From Trichomonas vaginalis G3 (lineage: Eukaryota; Parabasalia; Trichomonadida; Trichomonadidae), in contig NC_067207.1 in the NCBI RefSeq assembly GCF_026262505.1, positions 24,396,082 to 24,460,081 of the forward strand: a stretch of 64,000 bases of DNA. The letters are read 5' to 3'. The translations under genes and the position numbers were made by a program. Positions 1 to 9,809 of this stretch are shown piece by piece; position 1 is the first letter of the stretch; each line of letters begins with the position of its first letter. The notes below the pieces were generated by a model. That model was not told the DNA's origin, searched no databases, and saw nothing but the letters and a program-made list of their open reading frames with translations.

Positions 1-2037
1 TTCTAAGTCATCAGCTTTATCTTTAATTGAAGGAAACAAACCTTTTGTCTCTTCTTTATTTTGATCATCGAAATCATCAGCTTTCTCTTGTGCTTCTTCT
101 TTATTTTCTTCTTGTTTTTGGTCTTCGAAATCATTATCTTTATCTTTTGTTTCTTCTTTATTTTCTGATTCAAAATCGTCATCATTTTGATTTGTTTCTT
201 GTTTTTGTTCTTCGATATTTGCTTTTTCTTTGATTTCAGCTGAGATACTTTCTGTTCTTGTTTGTTCTTCTGATTCGAAATCATCATCCTTTTCATTATT
301 TTCAGCCGAATTGTTTTCGATTTTCTCATTAACAGATGTATTTTCTGTTTTTTCTTCATTTTTATCATCTTTTTCTTCGATGTCATCAACTTTGTCTTTC
401 ACAGCTGAGAAGAGACTTTCATTCTTTTCATCTTCTTTGCCATCTTCTGTTTCAAAATCATCTGATTTTTTGGTGTCACTTTTTACTTCCTTTTTGTCAC
501 TTTTTGTTTCACTTTCGAAGTCATTTTCTTCTTTCTTTTCTTCGCTTTGATTGGTTTGTTCTTCATCATGCTTTTCTTCGCTTTCAAAATCATTTTTGTC
601 ACTTTTTTCACTTTCGAAATCTTTATCATCTTTCTTTTCTTCGCTTTCGAAGTCTTTTTCGGTATTTTGCTGTTCCTGAGGTGTATTATTTGGCTTTTCT
701 TCGTTTTCGAAAGAATCTTCGAAGGAATCTTTGGTTTCTTCTTTCTTAACTTCGGTATTTTGCGGTTCTTGTGGCTTAGGCTTTGTTTTTGGTCTCGATT
801 CCTTCTTTTCGCTTGGTGGTTTTGGCTCATAAAGTTTTTCATCGAAATCATCATCAAGAAAAGATGTCAAACCTGGTCTATAAAGCCTTGGAGCTCTTCT
901 ATGAGTCTGATATGTCTGTTTTGGCTGCTTAACTTTCTCTTTCTTCTCTTCATAATCTTTAATTATGGCTTCCAATTCTTTTTGCCTTGCAGCTTGTTGC
1001 TGAGCGATTTGTTCTTTCTCTTTACGTTCTTTTTCTTCTTTTTCTTTCTGTTGAATTCTTTTCTGTCTAATCTGTTCTTTTTTATCGTTTTTAAGTAACT
1101 CTTTAGCGCGCTTTTGTTTCTTCTCACGTCTTTCATCTCTTTCTTTGGCTTTTTGGTCATTTTCTTGTTGAATTTCTTCATCAGATTTTGGAAATATTTC
1201 TTTTCGAAGCTGTTGTATGTCAACAAGTTCACTTTCAGGCATTTCAAGGTCAATCATGCGATTATTAAAGTCCTCAAGAATGCTTAGAAGTAATTGTAAG
1301 TATAATGGATGTTTTTCGTATCTCGTTTGCTCTTTGAAGTGAGCAAAATGTATTTTACACTTGATGTCAACGAGATTTTGCATCTTTGCCCTCTCTTCCG
1401 ACGCTTCTTGTGTCTTAGAAGGAGTAACGGCCGGAGCTGAGTCCAAAGCGACTTTAATATCGGACAATTTCTGTCGTAATGCTTTGCTCTTCTTCTGTAC
1501 CCATACAGAGTAAAACTCTTTTTCTCTGTTCCTTTGATATGAAGGATGAATTACGGCTGCAGCAACTTGCATCGCGACTTGGTCATCTGCGTTTTTTGCA
1601 TTCATATCCTTTTCTTCCATTTTCTGTATCTGTATTAAAAAATCGGCTTTTTCTTTCTGTAAATTTGCGATAAATGCTGGATTTAATTTGTCTTTGAGTT
1701 CGCTAAGAATTGCTTCCTTTTGTGCAATTTCTGCCTCGAGAGATTGTAATTGATGTCGTAATTCTGTAGCTTCGCCAATACCTTCCGTTTTTCCATCTAC
1801 AAATTCTGCCAGAGCTGCTGAATATCCTTCAACTTCTGCCATTTTTTCCTTCTGTTGCTGCATTTCTCGTTGCAATTCGCTGTTTTCTTGACAGGCTTTT
1901 CGATAATCTATTAAAGCTTTTCTGTATTCATCTCTTAAAAACTCCTGCTCTCTAAGTGGATCACTCCCTCGAAAGTAGAAGATTTGTTTTTGATAATTAG
2001 GAAGCCTCTTGCCTTGGGAACGAGCTTCCAACGACAT
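1..2037 (-). CDS. Long coiled-coil protein with acidic DFESE-repeat tail, partial (C-terminus outside window)
   Basis: One frame stays open from the ATG at 2037 to the window edge (679 codons, no stop), so the gene continues to the left. The first ~330 residues are charged and glutamine-rich with heptad-like spacing, typical of a coiled coil (start MSLEARSQGKRLPNYQKQ). A very basic EK/RQ-rich stretch follows. From about residue 400 the protein is low complexity, with many acidic DFESE or DDFE motifs separated by lysine-rich linkers. Other reading frames over this low-complexity part are also long, but only this one has a protein-like N-terminal half. I do not recognise a family. A cytoskeletal or scaffold role would fit the composition but is inference. 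Confidence 0.7.
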   Translation of the reverse strand, partial: MSLEARSQGKRLPNYQKQIFYFRGSDPLREQEFLRDEYRKALIDYRKACQENSELQREMQQQKEKMAEVEGYSAALAEFVDGKTEGIGEATELRHQLQSLEAEIAQKEAILSELKDKLNPAFIANLQKEKADFLIQIQKMEEKDMNAKNADDQVAMQVAAAVIHPSYQRNREKEFYSVWVQKKSKALRQKLSDIKVALDSAPAVTPSKTQEASEERAKMQNLVDIKCKIHFAHFKEQTRYEKHPLYLQLLLSILEDFNNRMIDLEMPESELVDIQQLRKEIFPKSDEEIQQENDQKAKERDERREKKQKRAKELLKNDKKEQIRQKRIQQKEKEEKERKEKEQIAQQQAARQKELEAIIKDYEEKKEKVKQPKQTYQTHRRAPRLYRPGLTSFLDDDFDEKLYEPKPPSEKKESRPKTKPKPQEPQNTEVKKEETKDSFEDSFENEEKPNNTPQEQQNTEKDFESEEKKDDKDFESEKSDKNDFESEEKHDEEQTNQSEEKKEENDFESETKSDKKEVKSDTKKSDDFETEDGKEDEKNESLFSAVKDKVDDIEEKDDKNEEKTENTSVNEKIENNSAENNEKDDDFESEEQTRTESISAEIKEKANIEEQKQETNQNDDDFESENKEETKDKDNDFEDQKQEENKEEAQEKADDFDDQNKEETKGLFPSIKDKADDLE

Positions 2038-3026
2038 TTAAATCTGTTAGTAAAATTAAAAACGCAAATTGCATAACGATAAAAATCCCCTCAAAAAATG
2101 CGGTATAAATTTTCATAAGATTTTACTTCAAGGAAAAGTAATTAGACTAATTTTGATCTGAATATACCATTTTTGGATCATAGTAGTGAAGTATATTTTG
2201 CAAAACATTAGAAATTACATCAAAATTAAGTAAATCACAATATGAATTTCATTTCTCATTAAAATATATTAACGAGTATGCTATATTTAGCTCAATATAA
2301 AGAGATATATTTAGTTTTATAACAAAAAGTCTTAAATAATGATAAGTATATTAATCTAAAGAAATTTTGCTTGAATCTGAATTAAGATCAGTGCTTGGAA
2401 AGAAATAGAATTGGACAGAAACATTTAGATCGATTTCATTTACTATAATTGATCTGTGTATATTATTTTCAATGAATTTTAGATAAATAGTTTCATATAT
2501 ATTAAAAGAATATTTAATCAACATAAATCGCATCAATCTCAGTTATATTGCTGATGTCTAAGTTACTTAAGCTAGATTATTCTTGAGAAAGTTTAAATGA
2601 AGAAATACATTGAAAATATCAGTTTATATGATATGGAATTACACCAAAATGATTTATCATATCACAGATATAACTAATTCACAAATGTTTTGAAAGGTTG
2701 AAGCAATATGTGGATGAAAATATCAGGGAAAGGAGGTTTCTTTATTTCCCTATCTATCTAATCTCTCTTTTGCAGCATTCAAAACTTATATATGAAATTG
2801 TTTAACATAATTAATGGTCTTGCACGTTAGCACCGAAGAACTATTGTTTCCATAAAAAAAATTCACTTGGCCAAACAAAAATTTAAAAAATCAAAGTGTA
2901 ATAGGATATAAGTAAATTTTAAATTCCTTTACACGGAAGTAAAACCGTTTTATTTGAAATAATTTCTTCAGCACTTTTCGATATTTGATAAAGCTCATAG
3001 AAAAGATTCGTTAATTTATATTATTA
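2038..3026. other. AT-rich intergenic region
   Basis: Divergent spacer between the coiled-coil gene and the PP2A subunit gene. A short open frame at 2351-2536 has no family resemblance. Apart from homopolymer runs I see no repeat, RNA gene or clear initiator. Confidence 0.6.
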
Positions 3027-4781
3027 ATGAACCGTCAACAAGCTGATCCCGGCTTTGTTCTTAATTTCTTCACAGAAGAACTTAGGAGCGATAATGTACA
3101 CCATAGACTTTTTGCAGCATCTAATATAAGTCTCGTTGCTGCTGCTATGGGCCCAGAGCACGCAAGAACTGAACTCATGCAATTTCTCCTTTCAGCCAAT
3201 CAGTTGGACGGTGAAGTTCAAATGAGCTTAGCTCAGTGCCTTGGTTCTCTTGTTAAATATGTCGGCGGACCAGAATATGCAAATGTTCTTCTTGGCCCAC
3301 TTAAAGTTTTAGCATCTGCTGAAGAATCTGTTGTTAGAGATAAGGCTATTGAGTCAATGAACATCGTCTGCAACAGTATCCCAGCAGCACAAGCCGATGT
3401 TTCTTTAATGCAGACTGCACGCGATTTATCCACAGCTGAATTCTTCACATCCCGCTCATCCGCCTGCGCTTTCATTGTTGCAATTTACGAAAAGGTTAAC
3501 GAAGCAAACAAGAGCAATCTTCGTCAAATTTACAAATCTCTCGTCAAAGATGAAACACCAATGGTACGTCGTAGTGCTCTTAAAAATCTTCCAAAGCTTT
3601 GCGAGGCACTCCCAGCCAATATTATCATTTCTGACATTGCCAAGGATATTTTAATGAGTTCCGCAAATGATGACGAAGATTCCGTACGTCTTCTTCTTCC
3701 ACCATCCCTCTCTATCATTTCCGAAAAATTGAACGATCAGGATAGAATTAATCTTATTATTGCTTTATCTAAGAACCTCGTCAAGGATGGAAGCTGGCGT
3801 GTTAGATCCGCATTCGCCAAGGAATTCCCTGCTATCGCTAAGCCATTCAGCGTTGAAGTTCTTACTACAGAATTATGTCCATTATTATTCCGTCTCCTTC
3901 GTGATCCGGAAGCTGAAACAAAGACAGCCGCCTGCCAGACAGTATCCGGAATTTTACCATACATCGCTAAGGAGCAGACATTTGTTGCAGAAAAATTAAT
4001 CCCAGAACTTAAGCCACTTACAAACGATGGCGCTCCACAGGTCCGCCGTGAAGTTGCTCTCCACCTCATGGAGCTCGCACCGATCATCGGAAATCACAAC
4101 ACCAGCCTTTCTATCATCCCATTATTCCTTCAAATTCTTATTGATACAGATAACGAAGCATCAGTCGCTCTCCTCAACAGCTTGCTTACCCACGTTGATG
4201 AAGTCGATCTTGCTTCAATTACACCAGCAATTCTCCCAACAATTCTCGAAATTGCAGGTGATACCCACTGGCGTGTCAAAGTTGTCATCATCCAGCTTAT
4301 CCCACACTTCGCAAAGGTCCTCGGCGTTGAAGAATTCGGCAAACAAGTTTTCCAATTAGTCCAAACTTGGCTTTCCGACCTCTTCTTCTCCGTCAGAGAT
4401 GAAATGACCAAACAACTCGGCCCACTTGTTACAGTCTTAGGCCAGGACTGGTGCACACAAACACTTACCCCTGTCATTCTTGCTCTCAAACTCGATAAGA
4501 ACTACTTGATCAGACAGGTCACCCTCCTTTCCGTCATGCAACTCAAGAACTCTCTTCAGCCTGCTGTGTTCGTCAAACAATTCCTTCCAACAGTTCTTTA
4601 CATGGCTACAGATAGAGTCGCCAACGTAAGAGTACTCGTTTCTAAGGCTCTCCTCTTGTTCATTGGTATTGGTGAACAAAAGGTTCAGCAGCAATTACAG
4701 ACAATCCTTAAGCAACTTTCAAATGATAACGACTCTGATGTCAAATACTTCGCCTGCATGGCCCTCCTCAAGTGCCAGTAA
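3027..4781 (+). CDS. PPP2R1A-like: Protein phosphatase 2A scaffold subunit A (PR65, HEAT repeats)
   Basis: 584 residues, close to the ~589 of PR65. The whole protein is built of ~39-residue HEAT repeats with the usual intra-repeat signatures, for example VGGPEYANVLL, ETPMVRRSALKNLPKL, DSVRLLLPPSL, GSWRVRSAFAKEF, HWRVKVVIIQLIPHFA and VANVRVLVSKALL. These align by eye with the human A subunit from end to end. PR65 is the curved scaffold that joins the PP2A catalytic subunit to B-type targeting subunits in cytosol and nucleus. The gene uses many GCC/CTC/ATC codons, as strongly expressed genes of this genome do. The stop is embedded in TAAA, the usual polyadenylation arrangement in trichomonads. 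Confidence 0.95.
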   Translation: MNRQQADPGFVLNFFTEELRSDNVHHRLFAASNISLVAAAMGPEHARTELMQFLLSANQLDGEVQMSLAQCLGSLVKYVGGPEYANVLLGPLKVLASAEESVVRDKAIESMNIVCNSIPAAQADVSLMQTARDLSTAEFFTSRSSACAFIVAIYEKVNEANKSNLRQIYKSLVKDETPMVRRSALKNLPKLCEALPANIIISDIAKDILMSSANDDEDSVRLLLPPSLSIISEKLNDQDRINLIIALSKNLVKDGSWRVRSAFAKEFPAIAKPFSVEVLTTELCPLLFRLLRDPEAETKTAACQTVSGILPYIAKEQTFVAEKLIPELKPLTNDGAPQVRREVALHLMELAPIIGNHNTSLSIIPLFLQILIDTDNEASVALLNSLLTHVDEVDLASITPAILPTILEIAGDTHWRVKVVIIQLIPHFAKVLGVEEFGKQVFQLVQTWLSDLFFSVRDEMTKQLGPLVTVLGQDWCTQTLTPVILALKLDKNYLIRQVTLLSVMQLKNSLQPAVFVKQFLPTVLYMATDRVANVRVLVSKALLLFIGIGEQKVQQQLQTILKQLSNDNDSDVKYFACMALLKCQ

Positions 4782-5127
4782 AATTGTTTCATTTTACAGA
4801 TTCATTTTTTTACAGAGAAGCAAATTAAACAATTTGGATTATCATGCAAAAAAAATTCTTATGATTTTTGATAATTTACGTTTTAAAAAAGTGTGTAATT
4901 GTGTTAGCTTGTGGATATTTGGAAGTATTTTTGTTTTTGTCAAAGATGTAAAAGTGACAAATATCTTTTTGAAATTTATTTGAAATAATGTTGTTTATGC
5001 TATTTTTATGAAATAATTTAATTCTGAGTTTTCACAAATTTTTGTCACCTTTTTGAAATTTTCTAGATTTATAATATACTATAAATATAAATAATGATTT
5101 TTGGTTTTCATAATTTTTCTTGTTGTG
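4782..5127. other. AT-rich intergenic region
   Basis: Spacer between two co-directional genes. It holds T-runs downstream of the PP2A gene and the promoter of the next gene at its right edge. No further feature seen. Confidence 0.6.
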
Positions 5128-5140
5128 TCAATTTTCATTA
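5128..5140 (+). promoter_or_regulatory. Initiator element (Inr) of the ATG16-like gene
   Basis: TCAATTTTCATTA matches the trichomonad initiator pattern TCA(Y)T(W)(Y)TCATTA with one change, and its last A is the first base of the start codon. If transcription starts at the A of TCA, the leader is about 10 nt. This supports ATG 5140 as the start over the upstream in-frame TTG at 5101. Confidence 0.65.
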
Positions 5141-6582
5141 TGAGTGAGTTTTTATTATCTCTTCGAAACAGAGATGATTCACAAAAGAACCCGCTCGAAG
5201 ATGATTTATTTGTTCTTTCAAGCAAATATATGAAATTAAAGTCCGAAAACCAATCACTTCAGCAACAAAAACAAGAATTACAAGATAAATACAAAAGTTT
5301 AGAAAAAGGTGATGCTACTGTAGGTGAAACAGACATTAACGAATTGAAGTCAAAGCTTATTTCACTATATAGAGAAAAGGAAGCTTTAAGTACCAATTAT
5401 AAGCAAATTTTAGATCAAAAGAACCAAAAGTTAATGGACAAGAAGTTAGCAGATGAAGATATTGCTCATCTTCAATCTAAAAAGAAGCAAATTGAAGAAG
5501 AAATTCAAAATAATTTTAATACCAAAAACACTTTAGAAAAAGAAGTTAAGAGTGTCGATGATGAGCTTGCAGCAATCTTGAAAGACCAAGAAAAAATTCA
5601 AGTCGAAATTGCAAGAGCTGAAAATGAAACAAATATTTACCGAGAAAAACTCAATGAGAGTATGGCATATATCAAAGAAGCAGAGAATCACTCCTCCCAT
5701 ATGCCAATGCAGAAATTCCTACATAAATTCGAAGCACATGGCTCAGGAATCAATGCAATTGCATTTGGACCTAACTACAAAACATTCATCACTGTTGGTG
5801 ACGACAAAAAGCTTATTAAGTGGAATTTACCAAGTTTGTCTCAAGCAGTCAACATTCCAACCGTAGGAATTGTTAATAACATCAGATACAGTGAAGAAGC
5901 TCAAGCTCTTTCACTTTCATGTCAGGATAAAGCAATAAGAATTTTAGATCTTACAAACGACCGCTTTAAAGCAGAATTAAAAACACATTCTGATCAAGCA
6001 ACAGATTCATGCTGGATTTCCAAGATACAATTACTCAGTGCATCCAAGGATCGCACTGTGAAGCTATACGACATAAACAGACTCGCTTGTATTCATACTT
6101 TCATCACAATTAGCTCATCTTACAGTATAACGCCAACTCCAGCAAATAACCTTTACGCTGTTGGCTGTTTTGACCAGAAGATCAGATTTATCGATCCAAG
6201 AGACAGAAAAATCGTAAATACAATTGATCTCAAATCCGGAGCTGTTTTGAGTATCATTCCATCAATAACAGGTGATGTAATTTACTCCCTTGGCCTCGGA
6301 GGAAAGCTTGTGGCCACTTCCGTGAAGACAATGACTGTTATGCAAGAATGGAAGTCAAATGACCTCGAAATCAAGAACTACAACTCAAAGATATCGATTT
6401 CACCAGATGGTGGATACGTTGCTGTTCCTTCTCAGAAGGGTTGCGCACTTCTTTTCGATGTTTTGTCCGCATCTATGCCAATTGTATTAGATCATAAAAA
6501 AGAACCTGTTATTTCAACTGCTTATGCAGGAAATATGCTTATAACAGGAACAGCTGATAAGAATTTGTACTTCTGGGTATAA
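5140..6582 (+). CDS. ATG16-like: ATG16-like autophagy protein (coiled coil plus WD40 propeller)
   Basis: 480 residues. An N-terminal segment (MSEFLLSLRNRDDSQKNPLE) precedes a long coiled coil at about residues 20-185, then a seven-bladed WD40 region at about 195-480 (KFEAHGSGINAIAFGPNYKT, DRTVKLYDINR, TADKNLYFWV). This order is that of ATG16L proteins, which with ATG5-ATG12 direct lipidation of ATG8 on forming autophagosomes. By established knowledge the N-terminal part binds ATG5, the coiled coil dimerises, and the propeller is an accessory docking surface. A different coiled-coil/WD40 scaffold is possible. The start is fixed by the initiator overlapping the ATG. The stop is within TATAAAA. 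Confidence 0.75.
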   Translation: MSEFLLSLRNRDDSQKNPLEDDLFVLSSKYMKLKSENQSLQQQKQELQDKYKSLEKGDATVGETDINELKSKLISLYREKEALSTNYKQILDQKNQKLMDKKLADEDIAHLQSKKKQIEEEIQNNFNTKNTLEKEVKSVDDELAAILKDQEKIQVEIARAENETNIYREKLNESMAYIKEAENHSSHMPMQKFLHKFEAHGSGINAIAFGPNYKTFITVGDDKKLIKWNLPSLSQAVNIPTVGIVNNIRYSEEAQALSLSCQDKAIRILDLTNDRFKAELKTHSDQATDSCWISKIQLLSASKDRTVKLYDINRLACIHTFITISSSYSITPTPANNLYAVGCFDQKIRFIDPRDRKIVNTIDLKSGAVLSIIPSITGDVIYSLGLGGKLVATSVKTMTVMQEWKSNDLEIKNYNSKISISPDGGYVAVPSQKGCALLFDVLSASMPIVLDHKKEPVISTAYAGNMLITGTADKNLYFWV

Positions 6583-6813
6583 AATTAAAAAATTAATTTC
6601 CTAAAGCATTGATAATTTGTATTTTTATTTATTATGGCCAATAGATAGTCGAATCATTAAGAAATTTAAATTTCTAGAAAAAATAAAATTTTATATTTAA
6701 ATTATCTCAGTTTAATAATAAAACATTTAAATCTTTCCATATAACATCTATGAAAATTAAGATTTACAGATGATACAAAGTATAATCTTTCATATTAAAA
6801 AAATAATATTGTG

Positions 6814-7323
6814 TTAAATGAACATCCATGTTGGTGTTCTGGCTCTATAGGCAGCATATTCAGGGAACATTTCAACAAGATATATTTCTTCTTCTCTTAT
6901 CCTGTCTTTGAAAAATAGATATAAAACAATGTAAAAACCAATGGGAGATATAACATTTGTGAGGTATATCTGGGTTCCAACTGCAAATATAAGATATCCG
7001 AGATAAGAAGGGTGTCTGATATATTTATAAATTCCTGTCGTGATAAGCTTATGTTCAGGACGTTTATAATATGCTATCAAATGAGTAAATGATTTTCCTG
7101 CTTGAATAATTGCAGTGAATCTTATAGTTAATCCAATTGCAATTAATGAAAGGCCAATATATATGAAAACGTTAGAAAATGTGCACTTATATGGAAAGAA
7201 GTAGCATTCAACCAGATACTCTATTGCACCAAACGAAAATGCAATTAAATATTCTTTTGTAATGAGAAAACTTAAGCTATCTGTTGTGTCTGGATGGAAA
7301 TGATATTGAATAACATATTCCAT
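6814..7323 (-). CDS. ICMT-like: Isoprenylcysteine carboxyl methyltransferase-like membrane protein
   Basis: 169 residues from the only in-frame ATG (7323). The open frame extends to 7389 through a hydrophobic stretch (ILILLILVCILALYS) that has no ATG, so a missed upstream start remains possible. Several membrane segments are visible. The C-terminal half has the hallmark pattern of the ICMT/phospholipid methyltransferase family: GIYKYIRHPSYLGYLIFAVG, then DRIREEEIYLVEMFPEYAAYRARTP. ICMT methylates the C-terminal prenylated cysteine of CaaX proteins such as Ras and Rho in the endoplasmic reticulum, using S-adenosylmethionine. It is shorter at the N-terminus than yeast Ste14 (239 aa). It is divergent to the neighbour at 7427, with a gap of about 100 bp. 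Confidence 0.8.
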   Translation of the reverse strand: MEYVIQYHFHPDTTDSLSFLITKEYLIAFSFGAIEYLVECYFFPYKCTFSNVFIYIGLSLIAIGLTIRFTAIIQAGKSFTHLIAYYKRPEHKLITTGIYKYIRHPSYLGYLIFAVGTQIYLTNVISPIGFYIVLYLFFKDRIREEEIYLVEMFPEYAAYRARTPTWMFI

Positions 7324-7426
7324 GATACTATATAATGCTAAAATGCATACTAATATCAATAAAATGAGGATACAAGTAATCGCTGTCACCTTTTAAATAT
7401 TGTCAGTTTTTTTTTTCTTCAAAAAA

Positions 7427-7807
7427 ATGGAAAAGGAAAGAAATAAGATAAAAAGCAAAACTTTTTCAGGCGAAGACATAAATATTACTATTCCTGGTTA
7501 TGAAACTCTCGCAGGTGATGAATTGCGTTCATTTAACTCGTCATCTATTAATCCAAGCTTTTTATTACCATCAATCACTGCAGAATACAAAAAAACAGTA
7601 TTAGGTGTTGGAAATTTCGATGAGCCTAAAGTATCAAACCTTAAAAGTCTTGATAAAAATTATTGTACAACAAAATCGTTATTAGAATATATAGAATCAT
7701 TAAATCAGAAAGCACTCTTTGGTAACGATGGATCGTCATTCCCATCGCATGAACCTAGTGTTTATGGCGATATTTACGAAAAAGCAATTACAGAATTGAA
7801 TTTATAA
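7427..7807 (+). CDS. Small hypothetical protein
   Basis: 126 residues from the ATG after the A-run at 7420; the frame begins earlier at a TTG in a T-run, which is unlikely to start translation. The protein is soluble-looking, with a basic start (MEKERNKIKSKTFSG) and no membrane segment or recognised motif. Its mixed hydrophilic composition with short hydrophobic clusters (ITIPGYETLAG, NPSFLLPSITAEY) looks like a real small protein. Function unknown. Confidence 0.6.
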   Translation: MEKERNKIKSKTFSGEDINITIPGYETLAGDELRSFNSSSINPSFLLPSITAEYKKTVLGVGNFDEPKVSNLKSLDKNYCTTKSLLEYIESLNQKALFGNDGSSFPSHEPSVYGDIYEKAITELNL

Positions 7808-8346
7808 TTTTATTGACCTTCATTTTTGTTTGTTTAATATGAATATATTATAATGTTATATTGTAAAATCATTTTTGTACTAATCAATGTATCATCTTAC
7901 GTTAACACAAATATTTTTATCCAATTTTTCTTTTAAGATTGTTTATGCTTAATTAATCGACGAGCATATACCATCCATATTGAAATCTTTACATTCAAAC
8001 GTAATTAATTAATCATATTTGATTCAATCAATTTCATGAATTTAGCAAACAAATTTTTACTATGAATTTGATATTTCCATTATAAGAATTTAATAAATCC
8101 GTTATAAATTACTCCATAAAAGTATTAATATATTTTTCAATATCGAATGCTACACAATATAGATCGTGTATATCAAAATCTTTAGCATAAAAGAAGGCTT
8201 AAATACATTTAAGAATGAATGGTGTTAAAAGAAGAAGATTTTCAAAAAAATTGAATAAAAATTTTGAGGAAAGAAAGTAAAAATTTACAATAATATAAAT
8301 CAATTAACATAAAAAAACATCAAAATTAACAAAATTTTCTAAAAAA
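7808..8346. other. AT-rich intergenic region between convergent genes
   Basis: Convergent spacer, strongly AT-rich. I see no repeat, RNA gene or coding potential. Confidence 0.6.
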
Positions 8347-9705
8347 TCAAATCCAAACTTCCTTCTTTCGATCTTTGAGTTCCTGGAGTATCACTGACTC
8401 ATTCTGTTCCATGTAATATGTCCTGTACTTATCCAACTTAACGATTTCCCTCGTTAAAGTGAGATTGAACAGAATTCTGTCTCCAGGGTTCATTTTCTGT
8501 GGCCAATAGCCATGATTGACCGCGTAAACTAATCTCTGTATGTAAGGGAAGTTGAAGGAAATATTGACAGCTCCGGAATCGATTTTCTTCACGGAATGTT
8601 TAATATTGTGATTACAAACGTACATCATCCAAATTCCGAGTGCTTTCGCAAGACCTATGAATGGGTAATCGATTAGCCACGTTCCGATGACGACAACTCC
8701 GGAATCTTCTTTCATATAAATACAATGAAAAACGTTCGAGCCTGTTCCGGTTATGTAGTACTTAGTAATACCGAGTGTCTTGATACAAGTCGATAGATTC
8801 GTGTAGAATGTTTTTTCTGTGAGATTAATCCACTGAATATTTGGATAAGTCGCGCGACAGAGGTTGATGATGTCTTCCATGTTGAATATCTCTCTGGCGC
8901 CTTTTCTGTTTGTATAGGCGCCGACAGATGCCGTTAAATTCGTAAGATTATGGAAATTGTGGATTTGCTTTCTAAGTTGGATTGCGGAGTAATATAATGA
9001 GCAGTACGGGTCGGGGCTGATGAATGTATAGAGATTTTTGACTTTGTAGACTGTTCTGTTCTTTAATTCGTAATAATTTATTATATCAAAGCCGTATTCC
9101 TTCAAATAGTTGAGCCAGTTCTGCGTTGGACGCCTTATAATCACTTTCGACTTTTGCATAAGCTCGCGAGGGAAATAGATCATGCTGGTCGCAATTCCAT
9201 CAGTTAACCAATGACCAAAGGTAACTAGATGGGAATAAACCCAGCAAACGTGCTCAAGAGGCTCTGGTTCGTAGTTGAACTCCCAATATGGCTCTTTAGT
9301 GTTGTTTACTCGCCTTAATCTGCCATATCGTGAATACATGTTATTTTTTGTAAGATAAACGTCCTTGAGATGGTAGTAAACGAGAATTTGTCGTACAAGA
9401 GCTGGTCTAAAACATGTTGGATCGCCAAAATATATGGGTTTTGTCGCCATTTGTCTTCCTTCTTTGTTTTCTGGTAAATATTCAACGATTTCACGCCTTT
9501 CAAATGGAATCATTTGGTCAATTCTGAAATATGCAACGTCTTGTATCTTTGTTTCGTTAAATAAAACTGTAACTCGGCCTAATATGAATGGTTTTGCAAT
9601 AAGATATACTAATATCACAAGAGTGATAGTCATAAATTGATTTAGAACACAATATTCTAATCTGGAATAATATAAACGCTGCAAAAAACTGGACCGATAA
9701 TACAT
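8347..9705 (-). CDS. Glycosyltransferase family 61-type (DUF563) type II membrane protein
   Basis: 452 residues. A single N-terminal membrane segment at about residues 24-43 (MTITLVILVYLIAKPFILG) suggests a Golgi or ER type II protein. The lumenal part follows the GT61/DUF563 layout: a conserved SHLVTFGHWLTDGIATSMIYF block, a central RKQ/R region, then SVGAYTNRKGAREIFNMEDI and ITGTGSNVFHCIYMKEDSGVVVIG near the C-terminus, which matches the GSGLTN-type motif of the family. GT61 enzymes add xylose or GlcNAc to glycans in the secretory pathway. Which sugar is transferred here cannot be told. Several N-glycosylation sequons are present. Confidence 0.75.
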   Translation of the reverse strand: MYYRSSFLQRLYYSRLEYCVLNQFMTITLVILVYLIAKPFILGRVTVLFNETKIQDVAYFRIDQMIPFERREIVEYLPENKEGRQMATKPIYFGDPTCFRPALVRQILVYYHLKDVYLTKNNMYSRYGRLRRVNNTKEPYWEFNYEPEPLEHVCWVYSHLVTFGHWLTDGIATSMIYFPRELMQKSKVIIRRPTQNWLNYLKEYGFDIINYYELKNRTVYKVKNLYTFISPDPYCSLYYSAIQLRKQIHNFHNLTNLTASVGAYTNRKGAREIFNMEDIINLCRATYPNIQWINLTEKTFYTNLSTCIKTLGITKYYITGTGSNVFHCIYMKEDSGVVVIGTWLIDYPFIGLAKALGIWMMYVCNHNIKHSVKKIDSGAVNISFNFPYIQRLVYAVNHGYWPQKMNPGDRILFNLTLTREIVKLDKYRTYYMEQNESVILQELKDRKKEVWI

Positions 9706-9809
9706 TTGTCACTTTTTGATGACTTTCAATAAAATGAAAATCAATGATTTTGAAAATAAGAAAATAATAAGATAAACAAATAAGATAAAATAAAAAAATA
9801 TAAAAAATA

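Noticed and set aside
27-1253. Several overlapping long frames in the first 1.2 kb
   Set aside because: They are shadows of the low-complexity acidic repeats in the minus-strand coiled-coil gene. Their translations are runs of K/I/M or F/L/S.
2038-2060. Splice-acceptor-like ACTAACAG upstream of the first gene's ATG (minus strand)
   Set aside because: It lacks the full ACTAACACACAG pattern and no GTATGT-type donor is seen at a suitable distance.
2351-2536. 61-codon minus-strand frame in the first spacer
   Set aside because: No family features, AT-driven composition and no initiator.
3233-4489. Minus-strand open frames over the PP2A gene
   Set aside because: Antisense shadows of a GC-richer, well-conserved gene.
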